Source: Mycobacterium colombiense
Lineage (GTDB): Bacteria; Actinomycetota; Actinomycetes; Mycobacteriales; Mycobacteriaceae
DNA: 43,133 nucleotides
Direction of reading: 5' to 3'
Assembly: GCF_003284935.1 (NCBI RefSeq)
Contig: NZ_QMEV01000046.1
Coordinates: 1-43,133 of the forward strand
Below are positions 25,006 to 32,638 of this stretch, one piece after another. Both the position numbers and the translations under genes were made by a program. How positions within the stretch are numbered: position 1 is the stretch's first letter; every line of letters begins with the position of its first letter. The notes under the pieces are model-generated. The model had not been told where the DNA came from, searched no databases, and worked only from the letters and a program-made list of their open reading frames with translations.

Positions 25006-26373
25006 GTGAGCTCTGACGCCCTGGCCAGTCTGATCGCCGATCTCCCCGACGGGATGGTGGTCACCGACCCAACCGTCACCGAGGGCTATCGCCAGGACCG
25101 CGCCTTCGACCCGTCGGCCGGCAAACCTCTGGCCGTGGTGCGGCCGCGGCGCACCGAAGACGTGCAGACCGTGCTGCGGTGGGCGAGCGCCCACCGGGTG
25201 CCCGTGGTGACGCGGGGAGCCGGCAGCGGCCTGTCCGGCGGGGCCACCGCGCTGGACAACGGCATCGTGCTGTCCACGGAGAAGATGCGCGACATCACCG
25301 TCGACCCGGTCACGCGGACGGCCGTCTGCCAGCCCGGCCTGTTCAACGCCGAGGTGAAGCAGGCCGTCGCCGAACACGGCCTGTGGTATCCGCCCGACCC
25401 GTCGTCGTTCGAGATCTGCAGCATCGGCGGCAACATCGCCACCAACGCCGGGGGGCTGTGCTGCGTGAAGTACGGCGTCACCACCGATTACGTGCTGGGC
25501 ATGCAGGTGGTGCTGGCCGACGGGACGGCCGTGCGACTGGGCGGCCCACGACTCAAGGACGTCGCGGGGCTGTCGCTGACCAAGCTTTTCGTCGGCAGCG
25601 AGGGCACGCTGGGCGTCGTCACCGAAGTGACGCTGCGACTGGTGCCCAAGCAGAACGCGTCCAGCATCGTGGTGGCCAGCTTCGCCACCGTCGAAGACGC
25701 GGTCGAGGCGGTGCTCGGCGTCACCGCGCGGCTGCGTCCCTCGATGCTGGAGTTCATGGATTCGGTGGCGATCAACGCCGTCGAGGACACCCTGCGCATG
25801 GATCTCGACCGCGGGGCGGGCGCCATGCTGGTGGCCGGGTCCGACGAGCGCGGCCGCGCCGGCAGCGAGGACGCCGAGATCATGGCCAAGGTGTTCGCGG
25901 AACATGCTGCGACGGAAGTGTTTTCGACCGACGATCCCGACGAGGGCGAGGCGTTCGTCGTGGCCCGGCGGTTCTGCATCCCGGCCGTCGAAGCCAAGGG
26001 ATCGTTACTGCTCGAAGATGTCGGGGTGCCGCTTCCGGCGCTGGGCCGGCTGGTCACCGGGATCGCGGACATCGCCGCCGAACGCGACCTGATGATCTCG
26101 GTGATCGCGCATGCCGGTGACGGCAACACCCACCCGCTGATCGTCTACGACCCCGCCGACGCCGACATGACCGAGCGCGCGCACCTGGCGTTCGGCGAGA
26201 TCATGGATCTGGCCGTCGGGCTCGGCGGCACCATCACCGGCGAGCACGGCGTCGGACGGCTGAAGCGGCCCTGGCTGGCGGGCTATCTGGGGCCCGAGGT
26301 GATGGACCTCAACCACCGCATCAAGCAGGCGCTGGATCCCCTGGGCATTCTCAATCCGGGGTCGGGTATCTGA
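25006..26373 (+). CDS. FAD-linked oxidase, glycolate oxidase GlcD/D-lactate dehydrogenase type (Rv1257c-like)
   Basis: 455 residues from GTG 25006, identical in length to what I recall for M. tuberculosis Rv1257c. The N-terminal FAD_binding_4 domain shows PVVTRGAGSGLSGGATALDNGIVLS and CSIGGNIATNAGGLCCVKYG, which hold the FAD pyrophosphate. The C-terminal cap domain ends with HAGDGNTHPLIVYD and the conserved GTITGEHGVGRLK...LDPLGILNPG signature. The family oxidises 2-hydroxy acids such as glycolate or D-lactate. It follows tap by 20 bases and is probably co-transcribed. In M. tuberculosis the next gene is cyp130; here about 4.4 kb of accessory DNA intervenes. Confidence 0.93.
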   Translation: MSSDALASLIADLPDGMVVTDPTVTEGYRQDRAFDPSAGKPLAVVRPRRTEDVQTVLRWASAHRVPVVTRGAGSGLSGGATALDNGIVLSTEKMRDITVDPVTRTAVCQPGLFNAEVKQAVAEHGLWYPPDPSSFEICSIGGNIATNAGGLCCVKYGVTTDYVLGMQVVLADGTAVRLGGPRLKDVAGLSLTKLFVGSEGTLGVVTEVTLRLVPKQNASSIVVASFATVEDAVEAVLGVTARLRPSMLEFMDSVAINAVEDTLRMDLDRGAGAMLVAGSDERGRAGSEDAEIMAKVFAEHAATEVFSTDDPDEGEAFVVARRFCIPAVEAKGSLLLEDVGVPLPALGRLVTGIADIAAERDLMISVIAHAGDGNTHPLIVYDPADADMTERAHLAFGEIMDLAVGLGGTITGEHGVGRLKRPWLAGYLGPEVMDLNHRIKQALDPLGILNPGSGI

Positions 26374-26470
26374 GTCTTGGCCCGAGTGCCCGGCCGGCGG
26401 GGCACCGCACCCGGTGTAGGTACTCACTTCCCGCTGCATATGGTCGCGGCTGTGACGTGCAACTCTCCGA

Positions 26471-26506
26471 TTTGTCTCACACAGGTTGTTTCAAGGTTTG
26501 TCTCAC
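26471..26506. repeat. direct repeats TTTGTCTCAC at the insert's left junction
   Basis: TTTGTCTCAC occurs at 26471-26480 and 26497-26506, repeating with a 26-base period. The core TGTCTCACG of the second copy (26499-26507) recurs at 30825-30833 inside the start of cyp130, on the other side of the insert. The layout could be a remnant transposon end with tandem transposase sites or an integration footprint. It is short enough to be chance. Confidence 0.4.
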
Positions 26507-26625
26507 GGAAAGCTTCATTTCCTACTGGGTGACGGTCTCGGCTTGGTTGTCTGATCCTCTGACACCGCGTCGTCATGACCCGCGGGACGACGCCGAGTGG
26601 CCGAAGGCCACCACGGCGACGGCGA

Positions 26626-26631
26626 TAGAAT
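26626..26631 (+). promoter_or_regulatory. possible -10 box for the nuclease-NACHT operon
   Basis: TAGAAT differs from TATAAT at one position and lies 48 bases before the start codon. No good -35 is seen 17 bases upstream (GAAGGC), so this would be an extended or weak promoter. Low confidence. Confidence 0.25.
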
Positions 26632-26679
26632 CCGCGACTGGGGTCAGCACGGCGCTATCCAGGAAAGGATGCAGACCGT

Positions 26680-29226
26680 ATGGGCGGTGTCGCTGCAGCG
26701 GCAGGGTTCGCCTATCAGCACGCCCAAGCCGTGCAAATGGCCTTGACCATTGCCACAGACCCCAGCCTGCATGCCATCCGCGTCGAGGCCAAAAACGACA
26801 TCATCGACGTCGAAATCCGTTCGCAGGATGGACATCTTGTCAAAGGTTCTCAATTTAAGCTGCGCAATCAGAGTGATACCTGGGGTCAACAAGAACTCAT
26901 TGACGAGTTGGTTCGCTGGTCGGGGCTAGCGGGCGAAAATCCAGGGGCCACCTATGAATTCGTCACCGACGGGCGCCTCGGCCCGACGGGCGTGAAAGTG
27001 CGCGATGCGCTGGAAAAGGCCGCGTCCGGCGACCTGGACGATATCCGCCAGCTCTTCACCGGTAAGACGGGAGGCGTCGTCGTCAGCGACGAGTCCCTGA
27101 CGCGGGCCTCTATTCGCGCTGAAGGGCTGGCCTATGCCGATCTCATTGACGCGGCGCAGACGCGCGCCAGGGCGCTCCTATCCAACGTGACCAGCACGGC
27201 CGAAGCCGAAGAACGGGGTCGTTGGGTTGTACTTGAGCTGGTCAACATGGTCACCGAACGCAGCGGCTTGGCCGACGACGCCGCCCGGATCATCACGCGC
27301 GACGAAGTGCTGGCGTTGCTGGCAACGCCGCAAGACCATATACCGAGCACGCAATGGGATACCGCACTCAAGAGCAAATTCTGCGCGTCGGTCCTCGCAC
27401 GCCCCGACGTCTCACCGGTCGAGCTGGCGTGTCGGCCGGACGTTGCCATCGGCATCGGGTCAGCAGCCGAGCCGCAACTCTTGGAGAGCTGGGCACAAAA
27501 AAATGCGGTCCGCTTGTTGGCTGGGGCATCGGGCAGCGGGAAGTCCACAGTCGTACTCGACATGCAGCGCCGCGCGGCCGAGCACGGCGCGGTGGTGATC
27601 GCAGTCAGCGCCGAGGATTATCTACCCGGCCGGCTCGAGGCGATGGTCGCCGCAGGGCTTAACCGGCACACCTTCATCGGTGCCCATCCCGCAGTGGGTA
27701 CCGCAGCTTTGGCCGACCCCGAAGTCGTCATCGCCGTCGACGGAGTAACCGAGATCCCACCCGGGACGCGGGAGAAGCTTGAGGATGAGCTCAAACAGTT
27801 CCTGACGGCGGACCGACGTGCCGACCTGGTGCTGATCGGACGCGGGCTCACGGCCATGCGCGCCATGCTAACCCGCTCGGTCACCACCACCGACCTCATG
27901 GTCTGTCCGATGTCTGAAGATGAGCAGTGCCCGATAGTGGAGAGCTTCTTTCAGCTAGACACCGGCACTGCGCAGTGGCTGGTCCGTCAAGTCAATCATG
28001 TGATGCACGAGGCGGCGAGCAACCCACTGATGCTGCTGCTGGGAGCCCGGGCGATTGCGTTGCAGGGCACCGCGTCCAGTCCCGCCCTGATCTTCCACAC
28101 GGTGATCTCGGATATTGCAGAACAGTGCGGTTACCCCGACGCCAGCATCCTTTTCGCCGGCCTCGGGATGGCCTACGCCACACTCCTCGACGGACAGAAG
28201 CGTTACTGTGACACCCTCGACTGGGGTTCGCTTTTGACCCAGTCCGCCCAGCGGCTCACCGACGCTGGCCATTCGGTGACCGTGCGGCGTCTGCGTGAAT
28301 TCGGTTCTGAAACAGGGATTGTCCGGTCGGCACCCTTCGATACGGTTCGTCCGATTCACGACTCGTTTGCCGATTTCCTGGCAGCCGTGGCATTGAGTCG
28401 TTCGCTTGCGGAGTTGCCGGACCACCTTGGTGAACATGATCGGCCCCGGGCGCGATTCCTGGCTCAACTCTCCGGAGTGGCTGTCGGGTTGGCCGATCGA
28501 CTCACCCGGGATCTGCCCTTCACCGCAGTCAACGTCGCGCCCTACGAGAGGCGCCCGCCCGAGGAGGCCTGGTTCGATGAGACCAAACGGCACCTCGACC
28601 ACCTCTTGCCGAACACCCAGGCCCGTCCGACGGTCGCCTACTGGCAGGACACCAACGGCCGGGTGGTGGCGACCGTCGGCGCCGGCGTCGAAGGCTGGTT
28701 GGGAAGCGCCGCGCCCGATCGCGCTGTGTTCGAGTCGGGATGGACGTTCCCGCTAAGCGACGGGCAAGGGCCGTTGACGGTCGCAGTCCGCATTTGGCGC
28801 CGCTGGGTTGAACAACATCTCACCGCGCCCACATTGTCGGGTGTCGCTGTGCCGCAGACCCTGCAGGAGTCGCGCGCAATGCTCGCGGCGCACTCCACCG
28901 CGCTGCTGCAGCATCGTCTCGATTTGTCCTCGCAGATGGGACTCCGTGGTTCTGATGGCGAAGCGTTGACAGCGGCGGCGTCTCAGCAGATCCAGTTCGC
29001 GATCTCCCAGCACCAAGTTGACGAAGAACGAGACCGCGGCGTGTGGTTCCGTGAGCTCGCCGAGCTCACCGCGGGGGAGGAAGTCCTTGTCGGTGAACTC
29101 TCCGACCCTGCGGGGTGGACCGGTCGCGGCAGTGTGGACTCATTCGTCACCACCAGTGTGGCACAGAGCGCATCTCGAGACCTCCGGCAGATTATCAACG
29201 CGATGGTGAGCAGGACTTGGCTATGA
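26680..29226 (+). CDS. nuclease-NACHT/STAND ATPase, candidate defence effector
   Basis: 848 residues from ATG 26680, with AGGAAAGG at 26661-26668. Residues 9-60 show the DUF4297/Cap4-type PD-(D/E)XK pattern: GFAYQ at 9-13, then E36, D43 and Q58-x-K60 on predicted strands; YEFVTDG follows. A helical linker leads to Walker A GASGSGKST (282-290, K288), Walker B VVIAVDG (D354) and a sensor-like VLIGRG strand. IHDSFADFLAA (559-569) matches the winged-helix end of NACHT ATPases. Residues 570-848 contain no repeats I recognise and may be the sensor. Cap4-type nucleases fused to NACHT/STAND ATPases are known anti-phage effectors, which makes DNA cleavage on activation the best guess. It looks more AT-rich than the core genes and is absent from the M. 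tuberculosis locus. Confidence 0.8.
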   Translation: MGGVAAAAGFAYQHAQAVQMALTIATDPSLHAIRVEAKNDIIDVEIRSQDGHLVKGSQFKLRNQSDTWGQQELIDELVRWSGLAGENPGATYEFVTDGRLGPTGVKVRDALEKAASGDLDDIRQLFTGKTGGVVVSDESLTRASIRAEGLAYADLIDAAQTRARALLSNVTSTAEAEERGRWVVLELVNMVTERSGLADDAARIITRDEVLALLATPQDHIPSTQWDTALKSKFCASVLARPDVSPVELACRPDVAIGIGSAAEPQLLESWAQKNAVRLLAGASGSGKSTVVLDMQRRAAEHGAVVIAVSAEDYLPGRLEAMVAAGLNRHTFIGAHPAVGTAALADPEVVIAVDGVTEIPPGTREKLEDELKQFLTADRRADLVLIGRGLTAMRAMLTRSVTTTDLMVCPMSEDEQCPIVESFFQLDTGTAQWLVRQVNHVMHEAASNPLMLLLGARAIALQGTASSPALIFHTVISDIAEQCGYPDASILFAGLGMAYATLLDGQKRYCDTLDWGSLLTQSAQRLTDAGHSVTVRRLREFGSETGIVRSAPFDTVRPIHDSFADFLAAVALSRSLAELPDHLGEHDRPRARFLAQLSGVAVGLADRLTRDLPFTAVNVAPYERRPPEEAWFDETKRHLDHLLPNTQARPTVAYWQDTNGRVVATVGAGVEGWLGSAAPDRAVFESGWTFPLSDGQGPLTVAVRIWRRWVEQHLTAPTLSGVAVPQTLQESRAMLAAHSTALLQHRLDLSSQMGLRGSDGEALTAAASQQIQFAISQHQVDEERDRGVWFRELAELTAGEEVLVGELSDPAGWTGRGSVDSFVTTSVAQSASRDLRQIINAMVSRTWL

Positions 29227-29273
29227 TCCTGTTTGCTGATATGGCGAAAACTGTTGATAGACAAGGGTGAATG

Positions 29274-30326
29274 ATGTCGACTGAAGACGTCTGGCCTGCG
29301 GTACAGGCACTGGCTACGACGTGGTCGGGCAGCCCATTAGTCCGAACTTTCCTGGCACGTCATCCCGCGCATAACGACAGTGACGATGTCGTCACCGAGG
29401 CACTGCGGAACCTGCAGGGCGGGGTCACTGTGCTGACCGAGACACCATTGTTGACGAGCAATTGGGAGCAGGTTGCCCAGCAGGTGCCGTCGGTCCAGCT
29501 CAGTGGCGAGGTGCGCGCCTACCTGCGCACGATCGCGCCGCTCGGGCACGCGGTCGAGTCGACGGTGGGATGGGTGCGTAGCCGACTGCCTCTATACCCT
29601 GCCATCCCCGTTCCGCAATTTTCTCCGCGTGGCTATCGGCGATCGCCGGAATACTCGCTTCGACTACCGTGGAGCCAGCAGGTTTTGCAAGCCAACCTGC
29701 AGGCCGAACCGGCGCCGCCGTCCGTGGCCGTCATGCTCGGTCTCGATAGCAACGAAGTTCTCAGTACCGCACGGGATGTTGTGGCGGCGTTCACCGATTC
29801 GGCCGAATGGCAACGCTACGCCGATCTCGCCGCAGCCTTGACCGAACAAGATCGGCACGTCCTCGACGATGCGCGGCACCGTGTAGGGGTGCTGCTCAAT
29901 CCGCGTCTGGTCAACGCATACGAGCCTGCACGCAACGAGCGGCGCAACCAGTACCGTCGGCAGCGTGTCGCCGAGGTCATCGCTGAGCTGAACGGTCGAC
30001 CGAAAGAGCTGGCCGACGCGTTCGATGCCATTGACGATCTGATTGACCATGCCCTCATCAACATCCACGGGCAGCTAGTTGTTCGCGGTGACATTCCGTT
30101 AATCCAGCCGACCAATGTTGCCCTGGACGGGCCGCAGGCAAGCTTCGAGCACGAAGGAGATACGCCGTTTAACGTCGGCGAATCCGTCCGTCTCGACGAC
30201 CCGCTGGCAGCCGGTGCTTACCTAATCAACGGCATGAGCTTCAATTTCGGCCAGCTCGAAGGTCTCAAGACGAGGTGCACCGCGCAACGCCTGCCTGCCA
30301 CCGAGAACGCGTTCCAGGTGAGCTGA
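29274..30326 (+). CDS. unrecognised partner protein of the nuclease-NACHT gene
   Basis: 350 residues from ATG 29274 (ATG 29271 adds one methionine); AAGGG at 29263-29267 sits six bases before the chosen start. It begins 47 bases after the nuclease-NACHT stop, so the two form an operon. I do not recognise a domain: there is no signal peptide, membrane helix, P-loop or evident nuclease motif. Visible traits: a charged helical centre (EWQRYADLAAALTEQDRHVLDDARHR), a very basic stretch (PARNERRNQYRRQRVAEVIAEL) that could bind nucleic acid, and a C-terminal part rich in short strands (GQLVVRGDIPLIQP... FNVGESVRLDD). It could be a sensor, regulator or inhibitor of the nuclease. No assignment is justified. 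Confidence 0.75.
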   Translation: MSTEDVWPAVQALATTWSGSPLVRTFLARHPAHNDSDDVVTEALRNLQGGVTVLTETPLLTSNWEQVAQQVPSVQLSGEVRAYLRTIAPLGHAVESTVGWVRSRLPLYPAIPVPQFSPRGYRRSPEYSLRLPWSQQVLQANLQAEPAPPSVAVMLGLDSNEVLSTARDVVAAFTDSAEWQRYADLAAALTEQDRHVLDDARHRVGVLLNPRLVNAYEPARNERRNQYRRQRVAEVIAELNGRPKELADAFDAIDDLIDHALINIHGQLVVRGDIPLIQPTNVALDGPQASFEHEGDTPFNVGESVRLDDPLAAGAYLINGMSFNFGQLEGLKTRCTAQRLPATENAFQVS

Positions 30327-30615
30327 AATTACAGCAGCCTGCCGTTAGCCGCCGCTGACGCCCGCGGGCGACCGTACGGACGCGGTGACAAACAGTCGGT
30401 GCATCAGGGCGCGTGCGCGGATGCTGTAACGGGTGGGGGTTGAGGGCGCACTGCTCGACTTTGCGCACCACGGATGTACAGAAACATCCGGCCCGCTGAT
30501 TCGGATTGCGACGTCCAGACCGACCTACAGAGCGATTGGGTCAGCAAGTATGGGTACACGTTTCGTGTGAAACGTCATTGAGACGAAAGGCGTCGCAGGG
30601 AGCAATTCTATTAGC
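30327..30615. other. right part of the accessory insert, non-coding
   Basis: 289 bases after the partner gene with no credible gene. It contains a 12-bp palindrome CGCCCGCGGGCG (30359-30370) and a perfect 7-bp hairpin at 30558-30575. The open frame on the minus strand at 30265-30471 overlaps the partner gene's end and shows no family signs. Confidence 0.45.
30558..30575. repeat. inverted repeat ACGTTTC-GTGT-GAAACGT
   Basis: A perfect 7-bp inverted repeat with a four-base spacer, AT-richer than its surroundings, 40 bases upstream of the 54-residue open frame. It could be a repressor operator or an RNA hairpin. Confidence 0.45.
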
Positions 30616-30780
30616 GTGAGCACACCGACTGACACTGCCTGGCTGAAACTGCGCCACATCGGCGCCCACGGCGGGGATGTCGAGTTCCGACCCGAGATGG
30701 CGGACCTCGGCTTAGACGCCGTGCACGGTGTCTGTGACCGCGCCCCCGCCAGCCAGGCACTCGGCTTAGCGCCTGGTTGA
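30616..30780 (+). CDS. possible small protein, 54 residues
   Basis: GTG 30616 is preceded by AGGGAG (30597-30602), and the frame runs VSTPTDTAWLKLRHIGAHGGD... ASQALGLAPG to TGA 30780. The composition is protein-like (balanced, not arginine-dominated), but I recognise nothing in it. Its stop lies inside the -35 element proposed for cyp130. It could be a real small gene of the insert, the truncated start of a larger lost gene, or chance. Confidence 0.3.
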   Translation: MSTPTDTAWLKLRHIGAHGGDVEFRPEMADLGLDAVHGVCDRAPASQALGLAPG

Positions 30781-30806
30781 CATCTGACCGCCGCTGTCGT
30801 ACGAAT
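30777..30806 (+). promoter_or_regulatory. promoter of cyp130, probably leaderless
   Basis: A consensus -35 TTGACA (30777-30782) is followed by exactly 17 bases and TACGAAT (30800-30806). The box ends five bases before ATG 30812, so the transcript should begin at the start codon. No Shine-Dalgarno sequence is present, which supports leaderless translation. A second in-frame ATG lies at 30824. Confidence 0.55.
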
Positions 30807-30811
30807 GAGAC

Positions 30812-32053
30812 ATGGCTGCTGTTATGTCTCACGAGGCCCCGGTCGCTTTTCAGCTGGCCACCGCCGACACCTGGCCTAATCCGTGGCCGATGTACCGCGC
30901 GTTGCGGGACCACGACCCGGTGCATCACGTCGTGCCGCCCAACCATCCCGAGCATGACTACTACGTGCTCTCCCGGCACGCCGACGTGTGGGCCGCGGCC
31001 CGCGACCACGAGACGTTCTCCTCGGCCAAGGGTCTGACCGTCAACTATGACGACCTGGAACTGATTGGGCTGCAGGACAATCCACCATTTGTGATGCAGG
31101 ATCCACCGGTGCACACGCAGTTCCGCAAGCTGGTGTCGCGGGGCTTTACCCCGCGGCAGGTGGAGGCCGTGGAACCCAAGGTCACCGAATTCGTCGTCGA
31201 GCGCATCGAGGGGTTGCGTTCGGCCGGCGGCGGCGACATCGTCGCGGAGCTGTTCAAACCGCTGCCGTCGATGGTCGTCGCCCACTATCTCGGTGTGCCC
31301 GAGGAGGATTGGGCCCAATTCGACGGCTGGACCCAGGCCATCGTCGCGGCCAACACCGCCGAGGGCGGCGTCGCCGGCGCCCTAGAAACCGTCGGCGACG
31401 CGGTCGGCTCGATGATGGCCTACTTCACGGGGTTGATCGAACGGCGCCGGAGCGAGCCCGAGGACGACACCATCTCGCACCTCGTGGCCGCCGGGGTGGG
31501 TGCCGACGGCGACGTCGCCGGCACCTTGTCGATCCTGGCGTTCACCTTCACCATGGTCACCGGCGGCAACGACACCGTCACCGGCATGCTCGGCGGTTCG
31601 ATGCCGCTGCTGCACGAACGGCCCGACCAACGTCGGCTGCTGGTGGGCGACCCGGGTCGCATTCCCGACGCGGTCGAGGAATTGCTGCGGATGACCTCAC
31701 CGGTGCAGGGGCTGGCGCGCACGGCGACCCGGGACGTGGCCGTCGGCGAGACGACCATCCCGGCCGGGCGCAGGGTGCTGTTGCTCTACGGTTCGGCCAA
31801 CCGCGACGAACGCCAATACGGTTCGGATGCAGCCGAACTCGACGTGACGCGATGCCCGCGCAACATCCTGACGTTCAGCCACGGCGCACACCATTGCCTG
31901 GGCGCCGCCGCGGCGCGGATGCAATCCCGCGTCGCGCTGACCGAACTGCTGGCCCGCTGCCCGGACTTCGAGGTGGACGAATCCGGCATCGTCTGGGCCG
32001 GCGGCAGCTACGTGCGGCGGCCGCTGTCGGTGCCGATTGAGATGAAGTCCTGA
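30812..32053 (+). CDS. cyp130: cytochrome P450 CYP130
   Basis: 413 residues from ATG 30812 (an alternative ATG at 30824 gives MSHEAPVAFQ, closer to the M. tuberculosis start). P450 signatures: the I-helix oxygen-activation segment TMVTGGNDTVTG, the K-helix EELLRM, and the heme-ligand loop FSHGAHHCLGAAAAR with the thiolate cysteine. The whole sequence resembles remembered M. tuberculosis CYP130, a soluble P450 that binds azole drugs and whose physiological substrate is unsettled. The stop overlaps the start of the TetR gene (TGATG), so the regulator is co-expressed and may control this operon. Confidence 0.95.
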   Translation: MAAVMSHEAPVAFQLATADTWPNPWPMYRALRDHDPVHHVVPPNHPEHDYYVLSRHADVWAAARDHETFSSAKGLTVNYDDLELIGLQDNPPFVMQDPPVHTQFRKLVSRGFTPRQVEAVEPKVTEFVVERIEGLRSAGGGDIVAELFKPLPSMVVAHYLGVPEEDWAQFDGWTQAIVAANTAEGGVAGALETVGDAVGSMMAYFTGLIERRRSEPEDDTISHLVAAGVGADGDVAGTLSILAFTFTMVTGGNDTVTGMLGGSMPLLHERPDQRRLLVGDPGRIPDAVEELLRMTSPVQGLARTATRDVAVGETTIPAGRRVLLLYGSANRDERQYGSDAAELDVTRCPRNILTFSHGAHHCLGAAAARMQSRVALTELLARCPDFEVDESGIVWAGGSYVRRPLSVPIEMKS

Positions 32054-32634
32054 TGCCCGGCAACGACTGGCTGGGTACGCACCGGACCGAAGCGGCCGCC
32101 GACCGGATCCTCGACGCGGCCGAGCAGCTGTATACGCAGCGCGACTCGGACTCGATCGGCATGAACGAAATCGCCCGCGCGGCCGGCTGTTCCCGCGCGA
32201 CGCTGTACCGGTATTTCGAGAACCGCGAGGCACTGCGAACCGCCTACGTCCACCGCGAAACCCACCGGCTGGGCCGCGAGATCATCGCGCGCACCGGCGA
32301 CATCGAGGACCCGCGGGAACGGTTGATCGCGAGCATCCTCGTCACGCTGGAGATGGTTCGCGAAAGCCCCGCGCTGGCATCGTGGTTTGCCACCACCCGC
32401 CCGCCGGTGGGTGGCGAACTGGCCGGGCGGTCCGACGTCATCGCGGCCCTGGCGGTGGCGTTCCTGCACTCCCTGGGGCCCGACGATCCCGCCGTCATCG
32501 AGCGCCGCGGCCGCTGGATGGTGCGGGTGATCGTTTCGCTGCTGACCTACCCGGGCCGCGACGAGGCCGACGAGCGGGCGATGATCGAGGAGTTCGTCGT
32601 CCCGATCGTGACGCCGGTTTCCGCCCGGGACTGA
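32053..32634 (+). CDS. TetR-family regulator (Rv1255c-like)
   Basis: 193 residues; ATG 32053 overlaps the cyp130 stop by one base. Residues 10-60 form the TetR DNA-binding domain (AADRILDAAEQLY... GMNEIARAAGCSRATLYRYFENREAL), with the RATLYRYF recognition helix. The C-terminal helical domain would bind a small ligand. As in M. tuberculosis Rv1256c-Rv1255c, the pair suggests a P450 with its own repressor, although the candidate cyp130 promoter contains no obvious palindrome. It is convergent with the acyltransferase gene, four bases apart. Confidence 0.93.
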   Translation: MPGNDWLGTHRTEAAADRILDAAEQLYTQRDSDSIGMNEIARAAGCSRATLYRYFENREALRTAYVHRETHRLGREIIARTGDIEDPRERLIASILVTLEMVRESPALASWFATTRPPVGGELAGRSDVIAALAVAFLHSLGPDDPAVIERRGRWMVRVIVSLLTYPGRDEADERAMIEEFVVPIVTPVSARD

Positions 32635-32638
32635 TCTG

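Larger units (their letters stand above)
26374..26679. other. left junction of the accessory insert, 306 bp
   Basis: Between the glycolate-oxidase-like stop and the nuclease-NACHT start. The sequence becomes noticeably AT-richer from about 26460 (for example CGGAAAGCTTCATTTCC). It contains two copies of TTTGTCTCAC 26 bases apart and a possible -10 box (TAGAAT, 26626-26631), but no credible gene. The open frame at 26457-26858 overlaps the nuclease gene and shows no family signs. Confidence 0.5.

Noticed and set aside
26457..26858. Plus-strand open frame at the insert's left end, considered as a transposase remnant
   Set aside because: No DDE, zinc-finger or helix-turn-helix features visible, and most of it overlaps the nuclease gene in another frame.
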